From Chitinophagaceae bacterium (GTDB lineage: Bacteria > Bacteroidota > Bacteroidia > Chitinophagales > Chitinophagaceae), in NCBI GenBank assembly GCA_947381435.1, contig CANCVE010000005.1:33474-97473 (forward strand): a stretch of 64,000 nt of DNA, given 5' to 3'. The notes below the pieces were generated by a model. The model had not been told where the DNA came from, did no database searches, and saw only the letters and a list, made by a program, of their open reading frames with translations. A program made the position numbers and the translations under genes. This document shows, piece by piece, positions 48,334-59,599 of the stretch (its first letter is position 1; each line of letters opens with the position of its first letter).

Positions 48334-51300
48334 TTAAAATATAACATTCAACCCTATTAAATAATACCTATTTCTAGGATACGCAGAATAATCTACGCCA
48401 GGCGTTAGTGGGTTGTTTCGAGTACTTGCTTCGGGATCAAATCCTGTATAATTTGTAAACGTATATAAATTATTCACTGTGGCATAAACACGGAAGGTGC
48501 TAAAAGGCGTACGTTGTAGTATTTTTTTAGGTAGTGTGTACCCGAAACTAACATTCGTAATTCTTAAAAATGAACCGTCTTCAATTGCATCCGACCTTAG
48601 AACATAGTTTCCTCTTGTAGGAGCATACGTTTTAGCATTTTTGTTGGCAGCGGCTATTTGATCCCAATCATACATGAAGTTACCGTTAGCATCAAAGGTT
48701 TTCCATCTATTTGCAACTTTTGAAAGCATATTATTACCTGTTGCCTTATAGGCAGATGTATATTCTATACTATTAGCATTGTAGGTTTTACTTCCATAGG
48801 AGAAATTGATAAATACGCCCAAATCGAAGCCTTTGAATGTAAATTGGTTATTGAGGCCACCAAAAAACAAAGGTTGATTGTTGCCTAGTACAGATCTATC
48901 ATTTGGACCAACTATTGAATCTGTTTTGCTATCACCCAACTTCTTCAATTTCATTACTCCTGGAATAACCTTTTGCGCCAAAATTGAAGATGCGTCTGCA
49001 ACACCTTGTTTAAGTACCCACTTACTTGTTGCAGGGTTAGAACGAACCTTATCAAAATCATCTAACGTATAAAAACCATCAGAAATGTACCCAAAGTACT
49101 GGCCAACTGGAGATCCCACTTGAACTAGAAAGTCTTCACCATTAGTACCCCATCCTGAGGATACATAATATTTTTGGACACCGCCTTGTAATTCAACAAT
49201 CGTATTTTTATTAAATGAAATATTAAAACTAGCATTATATCCAAAGTTCTTTTTTCTAATAACACTTCCGTTTAACTGTAGCTCTATTCCTTCATTCTTA
49301 GTTTTCCCGACATTTTGAAATTGAGTGGTATAACCCGTTTGTTGAGGGATATTACTGTTTAACAAAAGATCGTTAGTATGGTTAATATAACCATCAATAG
49401 AGGCAGAAAGCCTACCATGAAAAAGCTCCATATCAAAACCAAGGTTCCTAGAAATTATAGTTTCCCATTTTAAATTTTTATTAGCTAAATATGGAGAATA
49501 AAGCCCCGAATACATTGAAGCATCTCCTACTGCATATCCTGCACTTGTAACACTATTAGTAAATTGGGTTTCAAATAAATTATTGCCACTTACTCTATTA
49601 TTTCCTGCAGAACCATAGCTCATCCTCATTTTTAGGTAGCCTAACCATTTTAGTTCTAGTTTCTGCATAAATCGCTCATCGCTCATTTTCCAAGAGAACT
49701 GTGCAGAAGGAAATGTTCCTACATTATGGCTTTCAAAAAACTTACTAGAGCCGTCTCTTCTAATTGCCAAGTTGAAGTTATACTTACCTTTTAGTGAATA
49801 CATGGCACGAGCAAAAATGGAAATAAGCCTATCACCTGAAACATTACTTACTGGTGCTGCCTGAATGGCTCCTGCAGGGGGATTGGCTTGTTGAACATTA
49901 GCAAATGCTTGATCTGGAGATACAGCAGATGGAAAATATCTAATTGTTTGATCATAACTAGTTGCATCATTCATTATTGTTTCTTCACCAATCAATATGT
50001 CTAGCGTTTTAGAAGAAGAGCTTAATGGTCTATAGTTAATAGTATTGGTGTTACTCAAGGTATTTACGCCAGCATTACTCAAAGTAATAAAAGGCATATT
50101 GGCATAAATGCTATTTGTACTTGCTACTTGGAAGTTTGTTAACCCTTGAAAAGAATTTACTTTTTTATCTGAAATTGTATAACCCAATACACTGCTAAAT
50201 GTTAGTTTTGGTATTATTGTATACGTTAATGTTCCACTAGTAAACAATACTTTAGTTGTGTTATATTTTACTGCATTTAAAGCTGCAGCTAATGGATTAC
50301 TCAAATTAATACTCAAGTCGTAAGCATCACTGGCATCTACGTCTTCTACATTTATTAACCCATTATACGGTTGAAATCTCACAATGTTTTTTAGTGTATT
50401 GTTGGCCGAAGAACCCGTACTAGATGTTCCTGCACCATTGATAGTTTGTTGACTATACCGTACGTTTAAACCAACTTTTAAATCATTCGAGATTTTATTT
50501 TCAAATCTGAAACTTCCAAGTGTTCTTTTTAGCCCAGAATTTACCATTATCCCATTCTCAGTATAATTATTTATAGTGGCATAATAGTTAGTTCCTTCTC
50601 CACCACCACTCATAGAAAGTACTTGTGAACTAGAGGCTGCATTTCTACCAAAAACTCTGCTTTGCCAGTCTACCATCGGAACACTCTTATAAATATCTAA
50701 ATCACTATATGCACCATACTTTTTTGTAAATGCGTTCGCAGTATCTATTAATTCATACCCATTATAATGCAAGTGTGTAAGCTCATATTGATATTGCACA
50801 AAGTCGTAAGGATTCATTACGCTTATTTCGCTTGTAATCTTTCTTTTTCCAGCATAAGTATTAAAACTAATAGTGGGCCGTCCTTTTTTACCTGCTTTTG
50901 TAGTAATCAATACCACACCATTTGCACCTCTTGCTCCGTATATAGAGGTAGATGCCACATCTTTCAGAACGTCAATCGTTTTAATTTCATCGGGAGAAAG
51001 AATAGAAAGTGCATTTTCCAATTGAACACCATCTACTATGTATAAAGGTGAATTATCCTGCGTTAATGATGTGCCACCACGCACCGTAATTTTTATATCA
51101 GCACCTGGCGCCCCCTCACTAGTTGTAACAGAAACGCCTGCCAGCTTGCCTGCCAATGCTTCTGCAACTGATCCAACCGGAAAATCTTTTAAATCCTTTT
51201 CTGAAATTGATGAAATTGATCCTGCTAGCTTTGTTTTAGCAACACTACTGTATCCAATGTTTACTACCACTACTTCATCTAAAGTTTTGTTTTCGTCATC

Positions 51301-51588
51301 TTCTAAAGTAATTGTCACATCAGTCTCTGTGGTAATACTGATTGCTTGAGATTTGTATCCAAGATGCGTTGCAATTAAAGTGACTTTTCCTTTGCCCGGC
51401 ACATTCAATTTAAACTTTCCGTTCTTGTCGGTTTGTCCACCAACGGTTGTTCCCATGAATTTTAAACTAACACTCTCCAATGGAATATTAGCTTTTGTAA
51501 CTACTTTACCCGTTAGTATTCTTTGCTGTGCCCATCCGCTGATAAAAAAGGACATAAGTATCACAATAGATAGCAATCGTTTTTTCAT
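48334..51588 (-). CDS. susC: SusC/RagA family TonB-dependent receptor
   Basis: ORF 1084 aa; CarboxypepD_reg-like N-terminus, VVVNIGYSSVAKTKLAGSISSIS, YIVDGVQ, STSIYGARGANGVVLITTKAGKKG. Confidence 0.95.
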   Translation of the reverse strand: MKKRLLSIVILMSFFISGWAQQRILTGKVVTKANIPLESVSLKFMGTTVGGQTDKNGKFKLNVPGKGKVTLIATHLGYKSQAISITTETDVTITLEDDENKTLDEVVVVNIGYSSVAKTKLAGSISSISEKDLKDFPVGSVAEALAGKLAGVSVTTSEGAPGADIKITVRGGTSLTQDNSPLYIVDGVQLENALSILSPDEIKTIDVLKDVASTSIYGARGANGVVLITTKAGKKGRPTISFNTYAGKRKITSEISVMNPYDFVQYQYELTHLHYNGYELIDTANAFTKKYGAYSDLDIYKSVPMVDWQSRVFGRNAASSSQVLSMSGGGEGTNYYATINNYTENGIMVNSGLKRTLGSFRFENKISNDLKVGLNVRYSQQTINGAGTSSTGSSANNTLKNIVRFQPYNGLINVEDVDASDAYDLSINLSNPLAAALNAVKYNTTKVLFTSGTLTYTIIPKLTFSSVLGYTISDKKVNSFQGLTNFQVASTNSIYANMPFITLSNAGVNTLSNTNTINYRPLSSSSKTLDILIGEETIMNDATSYDQTIRYFPSAVSPDQAFANVQQANPPAGAIQAAPVSNVSGDRLISIFARAMYSLKGKYNFNLAIRRDGSSKFFESHNVGTFPSAQFSWKMSDERFMQKLELKWLGYLKMRMSYGSAGNNRVSGNNLFETQFTNSVTSAGYAVGDASMYSGLYSPYLANKNLKWETIISRNLGFDMELFHGRLSASIDGYINHTNDLLLNSNIPQQTGYTTQFQNVGKTKNEGIELQLNGSVIRKKNFGYNASFNISFNKNTIVELQGGVQKYYVSSGWGTNGEDFLVQVGSPVGQYFGYISDGFYTLDDFDKVRSNPATSKWVLKQGVADASSILAQKVIPGVMKLKKLGDSKTDSIVGPNDRSVLGNNQPLFFGGLNNQFTFKGFDLGVFINFSYGSKTYNANSIEYTSAYKATGNNMLSKVANRWKTFDANGNFMYDWDQIAAANKNAKTYAPTRGNYVLRSDAIEDGSFLRITNVSFGYTLPKKILQRTPFSTFRVYATVNNLYTFTNYTGFDPEASTRNNPLTPGVDYSAYPRNRYYLIGLNVIF

Positions 51589-51796
51589 GTATGTTCTTTT
51601 TAAACGTATTTATTTGTTCAATTTAACCAACCTTAATTGGCAATGGTTATTATTTTGCCATGAGAAAAAATTGAACTCACGGCTAATGCCTAGTATAACC
51701 CTAATTTATAGTTTGTAGGATACCCTTTAACTCTTGTAAGATACGCGCACAAAAGTTCGGACTCGAATATTGATAACCTTTACAAGGTAAAAAAAT

Positions 51797-51834
51797 AGGC
51801 TTAACAACATCGATCAAAGGATGCTGTTAAGCCT
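51797..51834 (-). terminator. Rho-independent terminator downstream of the pectinesterase gene
   Basis: aggcttaacaacatc gatcaaag gatgctgttaagcct. Confidence 0.7.
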
Positions 51835-51845
51835 AAAACTATACA

Positions 51846-54746
51846 TTAATCTTTGTTGAATTGTTGTGTACTAACGTCTCCATTTTCCGCTCTAACAACG
51901 AATAAGTATTGTCCTTTTGCTAATTTAGAAACAGCTACTTTCTTTAAAGATGCTCCTTTTTCTAAAGAAACATCCAATACTTTCTTACCTGCTAAAGTCA
52001 AAATTTCAGCGTGTTTACTGCTTGAAGCATCATTCACTGTAACAGTCAATTCGCTCTTTACAGGGTTAGGATAAATACTGTAAAGCGCTATTGCCTTTGT
52101 AGCAACACTCACTTTAAGTATTTTGCTATATACAAACTTTCCATCTCTGTCAGTCATTTTCAAACGATAATAGGCAGTACCTTTTTGTGCAGCATTATCT
52201 ATTGCGCTGTAGCTATTTAACCCAACACTATTAGTTGATTTTACAGTAGAAAGAAGTGAGAAATTAATACCATCATTACTTTTTTCAACATAGAAAAAGC
52301 TGGTAGCAATTTCATTCGAAGTTGACCAACTTAACGTTGTTGCTCCTTGTTTGTTAGTAGCAGCAAAAGATAAAAGATTTAGAGGTAATACAACTTCGGT
52401 AGGGTGTCCCTTAATAATTACATTCTTTAAATAAGCATACCGTGGAGTATTTGTAGAACCTACTCCATAATACAATCTGATAGTAAGTGTATCTTTTGGA
52501 TTTATTATAATACTAGAATCAGCCAAAAAGCGTAAAGTAGAATCATTGTTTCCAGCAAGTTTGCTAACGGCTGCAGGAAAAGCATAGGCACCGTAATTTG
52601 TAGCAGGCAATCCTAAACCAGTAGTGCCAATACCACTAGAAATATCGGCTGAATCATTTACAAAACCAGATTTTGAATACTGCACAGCAACAGAACCATT
52701 AAATGTACTTTGAACGCTTGTACTGAATACAATAGAATCTATCCTTATTTGATGTGAAGAATCAGCTACCACAGAGAATTGATAATAGCAACCCCTATTT
52801 AAAGTTGCAGGCACAGACCATTTTCCTACTGTTGCATCATTTGCAAACCCGATACCTTTAGCAGAATAAGCTGGTGTTGCAGCACTCAACATGCTACTGA
52901 ATGTTGGTACAGAAGGAACAATTCCTGCAGCACGAACAGAAGCCTTATCATCGCTAGAGGCAGTGAGAGGCCATTGAATTAAAGTGTATGAATCGTGCAA
53001 TAATGGTATTGAAAGCATGGTTCCTTTTACTCTTAGTGGAACTGTATTTCCGCCCACTGTACTATGATATATAGAATCTATGTAAACACCGGGTGTTTTT
53101 CCATTTATCCTAACAAAAACTGTTGTGGCAGGGAGTGCATTTCCAGTAGGCACAATCACTAAAGGATTATCGTGTGTATACCAAGTTGTGGTAGTATCGA
53201 GTGTAACTTCAAATGGAACTGGTGGCGTAACTATTACATTGTTAATTAGGTTTGAACCAGAAAGTTGGTAAGTAGACGGATCAGATGGCACATCAACACC
53301 TTGAATAATATTGCTTAAATTGCCTGATGCTACTAGTTTTGGAGTACTGCTTATAACACCAGTATCAGACGTTATGCTTGTTAGACCAGATTTTGAAGCC
53401 TTGATTAAATAATAAAAGTTTGTACCTGCAGCTGGTAACGAACTATCTGTATAACTAAAATTGCAAGCAGTATCTTCTTTACTTAAGAATGAACTTACAA
53501 AACTATAGTTCTTGCCATCGGCACTCTTATACAAATCGCAGGTTACATCTGGCATTGGAAAAGTGATATTCCAAGTAACACTTGTGTTGTTGCCAGACTT
53601 TCTTGCCAATAAATTAGAAATAGAAATTTCTGGAACAAAAGGTTTAGCAGCTATAACCGGCCAACTAGCAACCGGGTTCCAAGGACGTAATGGAATTGTA
53701 TCTGCATTTAAAAATACTGTATCGTTATTATAATATTTGGCTGCTTCAGAAGCAGATAATTGGTAAGACCAACTTATACGTTTAGAAACATCCACTGCAG
53801 AAGCATCATAGTGTGTAGAATTATATTCAGCATACAAAACGGTAGCAGGGGTTGTATTTGCATCAAATACTGACCATCCCACTGCACTAATATTACTTCC
53901 CATTGATGTGTTTAAAAAGACAGTCTTATTATAGGTTCCACCAGAACCACTTTGCCATGGACGACCAAGTGTATAGTTTGTAGAACCTCTATTTTTAGAC
54001 AGTTTACAATCTCTAAATACATAGCCATATCCAGACCTGGCCTTTGTATTAGCTGCCGTAACGTATCCGCCAGTACCCTTATCAAGTCTTGTACGAGGGT
54101 AAATAACACAAGTGTCAAAAATTACAGTAGCATCACCAAAGATGAAATCTGTATTACCATCTATATAACAGTTTTTAAAATAATTTCTTTTACCTGCACC
54201 ACCGCCTGCAAAAAGAGTATCCTGACCTCCATTAAATCTGCAATTGTAAAAAACAACCCTATCTGCCGAAACGTTCAGTGCTAATGCTTGTGGGCCATCG
54301 CCAGGAGCGGGAGGTATTGCATTTGCATCAACACCATAACCAGTTGCGTTTTCAATTGATAGATTCATTAACATACAATCTGATGCCGAAACAAAAACGG
54401 TTGCCGAAGTAGACGTTCCATAAGTGCTACCTGCAGGGTTCGGTTTACCGGAATAATTATCATACGAGATAATTGTTTCAGCCATACTCTCTCCTATCAA
54501 CTGAATAAATGGTTTTGAACTAGGAATAGTTACTACTTCGCGGTATTTACCTTTCTTAATAAAAATTACATAGGGGGTAGTCTGACCAGAAGGTGCAGCA
54601 TTTATTGCCGCCTGAATAGTAGTAAAACTGCCCGACCCATTTACGTCAACAACAGTGTTGTATTGACTGTAAGCCGTCGTTCCCATTAGTAAAATGAGGC
54701 AGAAAGAATAAAATACTTTTTTTGACAAACAAGCAAAATACGTCAT
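51846..54746 (-). CDS. Pectinesterase (CE8) with additional domains and T9SS sorting domain
   Basis: ORF 966 aa; FTTIQAAINAAPSG, KGKYREVVTIPSSKPFIQLIGES, CRFNGGQDTLFA; C-terminal YSIYPNPVKSELTVTVND...KGQYLFVVRAENGDVSTQQFNKD. Confidence 0.93.
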   Translation of the reverse strand: MTYFACLSKKVFYSFCLILLMGTTAYSQYNTVVDVNGSGSFTTIQAAINAAPSGQTTPYVIFIKKGKYREVVTIPSSKPFIQLIGESMAETIISYDNYSGKPNPAGSTYGTSTSATVFVSASDCMLMNLSIENATGYGVDANAIPPAPGDGPQALALNVSADRVVFYNCRFNGGQDTLFAGGGAGKRNYFKNCYIDGNTDFIFGDATVIFDTCVIYPRTRLDKGTGGYVTAANTKARSGYGYVFRDCKLSKNRGSTNYTLGRPWQSGSGGTYNKTVFLNTSMGSNISAVGWSVFDANTTPATVLYAEYNSTHYDASAVDVSKRISWSYQLSASEAAKYYNNDTVFLNADTIPLRPWNPVASWPVIAAKPFVPEISISNLLARKSGNNTSVTWNITFPMPDVTCDLYKSADGKNYSFVSSFLSKEDTACNFSYTDSSLPAAGTNFYYLIKASKSGLTSITSDTGVISSTPKLVASGNLSNIIQGVDVPSDPSTYQLSGSNLINNVIVTPPVPFEVTLDTTTTWYTHDNPLVIVPTGNALPATTVFVRINGKTPGVYIDSIYHSTVGGNTVPLRVKGTMLSIPLLHDSYTLIQWPLTASSDDKASVRAAGIVPSVPTFSSMLSAATPAYSAKGIGFANDATVGKWSVPATLNRGCYYQFSVVADSSHQIRIDSIVFSTSVQSTFNGSVAVQYSKSGFVNDSADISSGIGTTGLGLPATNYGAYAFPAAVSKLAGNNDSTLRFLADSSIIINPKDTLTIRLYYGVGSTNTPRYAYLKNVIIKGHPTEVVLPLNLLSFAATNKQGATTLSWSTSNEIATSFFYVEKSNDGINFSLLSTVKSTNSVGLNSYSAIDNAAQKGTAYYRLKMTDRDGKFVYSKILKVSVATKAIALYSIYPNPVKSELTVTVNDASSSKHAEILTLAGKKVLDVSLEKGASLKKVAVSKLAKGQYLFVVRAENGDVSTQQFNKD

Positions 54747-55086
54747 AGTGAAAGTTTTAAATTGATTATTGAAAAGTTTATTTGATCCTAAATATTTGCA
54801 TTTAAGTAATCAATTAGCAGTGTTTGAAGATGAAGCAATCTTGTGCAAAGAACACGTTTTTTTATCAAGGCAAAATCATTTTATTATCAACTAATATTAT
54901 TTTTCTATTTTTTACCATTATAGTTAATTGTTAATATTAATATGGTTGTAAAATTAATAGGCAAACTATTATATCTGTCATGTACTATCCTGTAATTATA
55001 TCTAAGAATTAATTTTGATCAAACATATTTCCATTTTATCCTCGCAAATGCAAGCTAAAACCACTCAATTTATATTTGATACCCAA

Positions 55087-55315
55087 TTGCCGCAAGCTTG
55101 GTCTTCGAAGACGCAACTAAAAGCCACCTACTTTAAGGCATAATCCTCGAATAAATAGCAATAATTCCCCAAGTTCGGCCTTTGGTCATCGAGGCTAATG
55201 GGAGTATCTTCTTGATTTATACCTTTATTTTCTTATAAATGACATATTACTTCTAAAATCACTCCCGGTTATTCATTGAAATGTCTCGCGTCTTCGAAGA
55301 CCAAGCTTGCGGCAA
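55087..55315. repeat. 229-bp element bounded by 28-bp perfect inverted repeats
   Basis: ttgccgcaagcttggtcttcgaagacgc (55087-55114) and its exact reverse complement gcgtcttcgaagaccaagcttgcggcaa (55288-55315). Confidence 0.85.
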
Positions 55316-55440
55316 CCTGCTTTCAAATTAAAACTACTCGAATTTGGCTTTAATCGGGTAGCTTTTAAGTTTAGTTTTAAGCCAAATTACGCAGTAGAGT
55401 CTATCGCATAATTTGGGTTAAAGGGAGATTTTAATCTATT

Positions 55441-55475
55441 AAATAGAAAAAGGGCGAGAAGCCCTTTTCTATTAT
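55441..55475. terminator. Rho-independent terminator
   Basis: aatagaaaaagggc gagaa gcccttttctatt. Confidence 0.75.
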
Positions 55476-55572
55476 TCTATAAATTATTTAATTTGAAAAA
55501 GCAATTTGCACTAACATTAGGATTACTACAAACCAAAAATATTGTAATAAAATTTACAACAATTAAAAGCGA

Positions 55573-58500
55573 TTATGAGAATAGATACTCCACATCTTCG
55601 CGGGTAAGGCTCTTCACAAAACCTTCATCGTCAGTTATCAAATCGCGGGCAAGCGCACGCTTTCTGTCTTGAAGTTTCAATATTTTATCTTCTACTGTAT
55701 CTGTACAAATCATACGATAGGCAAATACATTTTTAGTTTGCCCAATACGGTGCGTACGGTCTATTGCCTGTTGCTCTACTGCAGGGTTCCACCATGGGTC
55801 TACAATGTACACATAATCGGCAGCAGTAAGATTCAAGCCCACACCACCTGCTTTTAGTGAGATAAGGAATACCCTGCACTCATCATTATTTTGGAAATTT
55901 TGTATTGCTTTTTCTCTATCCGCTGCTTGCGTACTACCATCAAAATATTCAAAAGGCACTTTTAGTTCGCGAAGTTTCTCTTTTATCAAAGCCAACATAC
56001 CCAAAAACTGAGAGAACACCAATGCCTTGTGGTTACTTATGTTTTCCGTAATCTCTCTTCCCAACTCTTCTAGTTTCACCGAAGTGTTTGGATACTTATC
56101 AGGCTCGTTCATGATGTAAGGGCTATCACAAATCTGACGAAGTTTCATCAAACCTTGCAAGATGGTCAACTGCGATTTACCCACACCCACCATATCTACT
56201 ACACCCAAGATTTTATCTCTAAAATCATTTCGGAATGCATCATAAATCCTTCTTTGTTCGGCACCCATTTCGCAGAAGAGAACCATTTCTTGCTTCTCAG
56301 GCAAGTCTTTAGCCACTTGTTCCTTTGTTCTTCTTAGTATAAATGGATACAATATTCTACGTAAATGTTCTTTCTGTACCTTTTCTCCAAACTTATCTAT
56401 AGGTACGGCAAACTCTTGTTTAAAGAATTCTACACTTCCCAACATGCCCGGATTAAGGAAATTCATTTGAGCAAAAATGTCAAAAGTATTGTTTTGTAAA
56501 GGTGTACCACTTAAACACAACCGGTTTTTAGCCCTTAGCAAACAAGCTGCTTTTGCAACCTTACTGCTAGGATTTTTGATAGCCTGACTTTCATCTAGCA
56601 CCACATAATCTAAATCTAGCTCAACAAACTGTTTTATATCGCTACGCAATGTGCCATAAGTTGTAATAATTACATCTATATGGTCTTGTTGCAAATTATC
56701 TCGAAGCCTACTACCTCCATGATGAATGTAGAAAGTAAGATTTGGTGTAAACTTTTTAATTTCATTTTGCCAGTTGTACATCAGTGTTGTTGGACAAACC
56801 ACCAATGCTTTCAAGGTGCCAACCTTTTCCTTTAGGTAACACATAAAGCTTAATGCCTGTATGGTTTTACCCAAACCCATGTCATCAGCCAAAATACCAC
56901 CCCACTGAACTTCGCGTAAATAGTTTAACCAACGGAAACCACTCTCTTGATAAGGTCGTAAAACTGCTTTTAAATGTGGAGGCGCATCAATTTCCTTTAT
57001 CGCAAAGTTTTCTTTAAGCTTATCATACTTTTCTTCTAGTTGAAAAAACAATTCTTCCTCATTACGCTCATTGTAAAGCTCTTCAATTACGCTAAAATGA
57101 TACTTACTTAGCTTTATTGAGTTCGTTTTTCCCTCCCCTACTCTAAACAATAGAGAGTATCTTTTAATCCATTCTTCTGGCAATATACCCAACGAACCAT
57201 CCTGCAATTGCACAAATTGCTGTTTGCTAGAAAGCGCTTTCTTGATATCATCAACAGTTACTTTCTGTGTGCCAAATGTTATTTCTATCTTAGCATCAAA
57301 CCAATCGGTATTACTACTAATAAATATTTTAGTAGAAGGCTTTGCCGTATTAAAGCGGAAATGTTTAAGTGCATCGAAACCGTATACGGTGATACTCATT
57401 TCTTTAACTGCATCAATAAACAAGAAAAACCAATTATCCTTCAATACATCCACCCCCTTCAGTGCAAGCGTATTGGTATTTTCTGGCTTTACAAAGTTGG
57501 AGTGTAAGTTTTCGAGTCTTTGAATAAATGCATTCTCGGCCTCAATGTTACGTGTAATTACTAATAACTTTTCTGCAAATGGCATAATGATTTTATCCTT
57601 GTCACTATGCGCAATTTCGTATCCTTTATAACTGAATATGGGTTCTAGGATTAACCAATCGCCTTTTTCTTTCAACAATAATTTGCAATCTGGCAATACA
57701 TCACGAATGTCTTCTTTCTCCAGATTGCCAAAGTTTACATTATAATTTTTGGTTAATGGAAGAATGAAATTTTGCAATTTGTCGGCCCATGCAGACTCTT
57801 TAACAACCATTTGCCCCGTAGGTAAAAAATTATTTACTATGGAAATATCTTCTGTATTAGCCCAAGTAAAAAACTGGTTATGGTATTGGAATATCATTGG
57901 GCTAATACACTCATTTTCGTGAACACCCAATTCTGCCAATGGAAGTTTTACGTAACATTCTACCGTATATACACCCTCATCATAAGATATAATAAATCCG
58001 GGAGTAATGAGGGTAGACGAAAATTCTGCTTCTAGTAAGTTTGCATCAGAAAACTTTTTTTCTTTTGGAAGATAAAATAAAAAGTTACTACCAGAAAGCT
58101 CGCCCAATAACTTTCTATATTTAGGATGCAAGTACTCATTAATGATGTTTCTAGTTTCCTCTGGCAAAGTATCTGGCTGTCCATCTATCGTGTTCAACTG
58201 AATGATATTGTCCCAAACACCACTAAATGGAGAGTTTCTATTGATAAATTTACTAACCTCTGTATTCATCAACTTTCTAAGTTGTTGAACCATTATCTTG
58301 TCATCTTCGTTAAATACCTCAGTGTTGATGTATTTATTTAGATCTAAATGCTCAATTTTGCCTGTATACTTAGAAAAGTCATCATCTGTTTCAGCTTGAA
58401 TGGCTTCTACAGTCAAGAATGGATACTGAGACTCGTCTGTTGTAATCACTAAACCCAACTTATAGGCGGCTTTCTTCATCACCGGACCTTCTGGCGCTGC

Positions 58501-59382
58501 GGCTTCATAAGCTTCAGAAGTGCTTTTGGTTTCTTTAACCTCTATAACTTCCTGCTTAGGCTTTACCTCAGTGGCAATTGGCGCTAGTACTTTTTGAATA
58601 GAACTATCAAGTACTCGCAAAAAAGGTCGGCCTTCTGTGTATGTAAATTCAAATTTTCCTTTTAAATCGTCTTTTAAAGAGTACCCATAAAGACTTAATA
58701 ATTTGTTTTTAACTGCATCCCAGTTTCTGATGCTATCAAAATAATTAGCTCCTTTTGCTTTTAGCAGTTGAAGAAAAACAATTGTTTTATGAATACAAAG
58801 CGGGTGCTTTGAATCAGTATTACAAGTACAGCTTGTATCGAAGTTTCTTTCTTCATTTTTTTGGATGACTAGTTTATACAATTCTTCATTGTAAGTAACT
58901 TCTGCCACAACCCTTTCCTCTTTAGCACTAACAATCTTTGCCTTATTGCCTCCAGACAAAAAAGATTCTGCCATTATCAGCGTTTCGGGGGAAGAAAGCA
59001 TACGGATTATTTTCAAATCCAGTTGCTTCATCTTTACTACCGTGTGCTTTTGGTCGTAAACTAATTCCCTTTCGCCAAGCATGTTTCTGTCCAACATATC
59101 CTGAAGGGTAAAGAGTGCACCAGCTTTATGTCTACAAATTTCACTAAGGTTATAAGGGCAAGTACAGCGAAGTTTTAGTGTGGAAGGATCCTTGAAATGC
59201 GATATGTAAACCTTATAATAAAGATGGTAGTTATCATCTCTAACCCTAAAATTTACAGATGACATCAGTTCGTCGTACTCCATCAAATCAACATAACCTG
59301 ATGAGTGAATCTTCTTACCACGACGAATTACTTCCTCGGAACCATTATTATATATATGTTTTACGAGATAAGGTAGCGCCAT
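55573..59382 (-). CDS. SNF2-family DEAD/DEAH helicase with N-terminal SWIM zinc finger
   Basis: ORF 1269 aa; CTCPYNLSEICRH (SWIM), WGGILADDMGLGKTIQALSFM, DESQAIKN, KAGGVGLNLTAADYV. Confidence 0.95.
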   Translation of the reverse strand: MALPYLVKHIYNNGSEEVIRRGKKIHSSGYVDLMEYDELMSSVNFRVRDDNYHLYYKVYISHFKDPSTLKLRCTCPYNLSEICRHKAGALFTLQDMLDRNMLGERELVYDQKHTVVKMKQLDLKIIRMLSSPETLIMAESFLSGGNKAKIVSAKEERVVAEVTYNEELYKLVIQKNEERNFDTSCTCNTDSKHPLCIHKTIVFLQLLKAKGANYFDSIRNWDAVKNKLLSLYGYSLKDDLKGKFEFTYTEGRPFLRVLDSSIQKVLAPIATEVKPKQEVIEVKETKSTSEAYEAAAPEGPVMKKAAYKLGLVITTDESQYPFLTVEAIQAETDDDFSKYTGKIEHLDLNKYINTEVFNEDDKIMVQQLRKLMNTEVSKFINRNSPFSGVWDNIIQLNTIDGQPDTLPEETRNIINEYLHPKYRKLLGELSGSNFLFYLPKEKKFSDANLLEAEFSSTLITPGFIISYDEGVYTVECYVKLPLAELGVHENECISPMIFQYHNQFFTWANTEDISIVNNFLPTGQMVVKESAWADKLQNFILPLTKNYNVNFGNLEKEDIRDVLPDCKLLLKEKGDWLILEPIFSYKGYEIAHSDKDKIIMPFAEKLLVITRNIEAENAFIQRLENLHSNFVKPENTNTLALKGVDVLKDNWFFLFIDAVKEMSITVYGFDALKHFRFNTAKPSTKIFISSNTDWFDAKIEITFGTQKVTVDDIKKALSSKQQFVQLQDGSLGILPEEWIKRYSLLFRVGEGKTNSIKLSKYHFSVIEELYNERNEEELFFQLEEKYDKLKENFAIKEIDAPPHLKAVLRPYQESGFRWLNYLREVQWGGILADDMGLGKTIQALSFMCYLKEKVGTLKALVVCPTTLMYNWQNEIKKFTPNLTFYIHHGGSRLRDNLQQDHIDVIITTYGTLRSDIKQFVELDLDYVVLDESQAIKNPSSKVAKAACLLRAKNRLCLSGTPLQNNTFDIFAQMNFLNPGMLGSVEFFKQEFAVPIDKFGEKVQKEHLRRILYPFILRRTKEQVAKDLPEKQEMVLFCEMGAEQRRIYDAFRNDFRDKILGVVDMVGVGKSQLTILQGLMKLRQICDSPYIMNEPDKYPNTSVKLEELGREITENISNHKALVFSQFLGMLALIKEKLRELKVPFEYFDGSTQAADREKAIQNFQNNDECRVFLISLKAGGVGLNLTAADYVYIVDPWWNPAVEQQAIDRTHRIGQTKNVFAYRMICTDTVEDKILKLQDRKRALARDLITDDEGFVKSLTREDVEYLFS

Positions 59383-59599
59383 GTGTTGTATTAAAGTTGA
59401 TTTTAGGATGACCAGTAATCATCCATAATGCTGAAATTAGCAAACCGCAAATGTACAGTATAGATTGGGAGACAAAAAAGTATTAACAAGTATTGGTATT
59501 ATTTTTTAATTAATTTCAATTAAAACCAAGAACCATTGTGGAAGAATAAAGACATATTTATGAAGATTATAAAACTATACATCGTTTAGTTTAAGTAAA

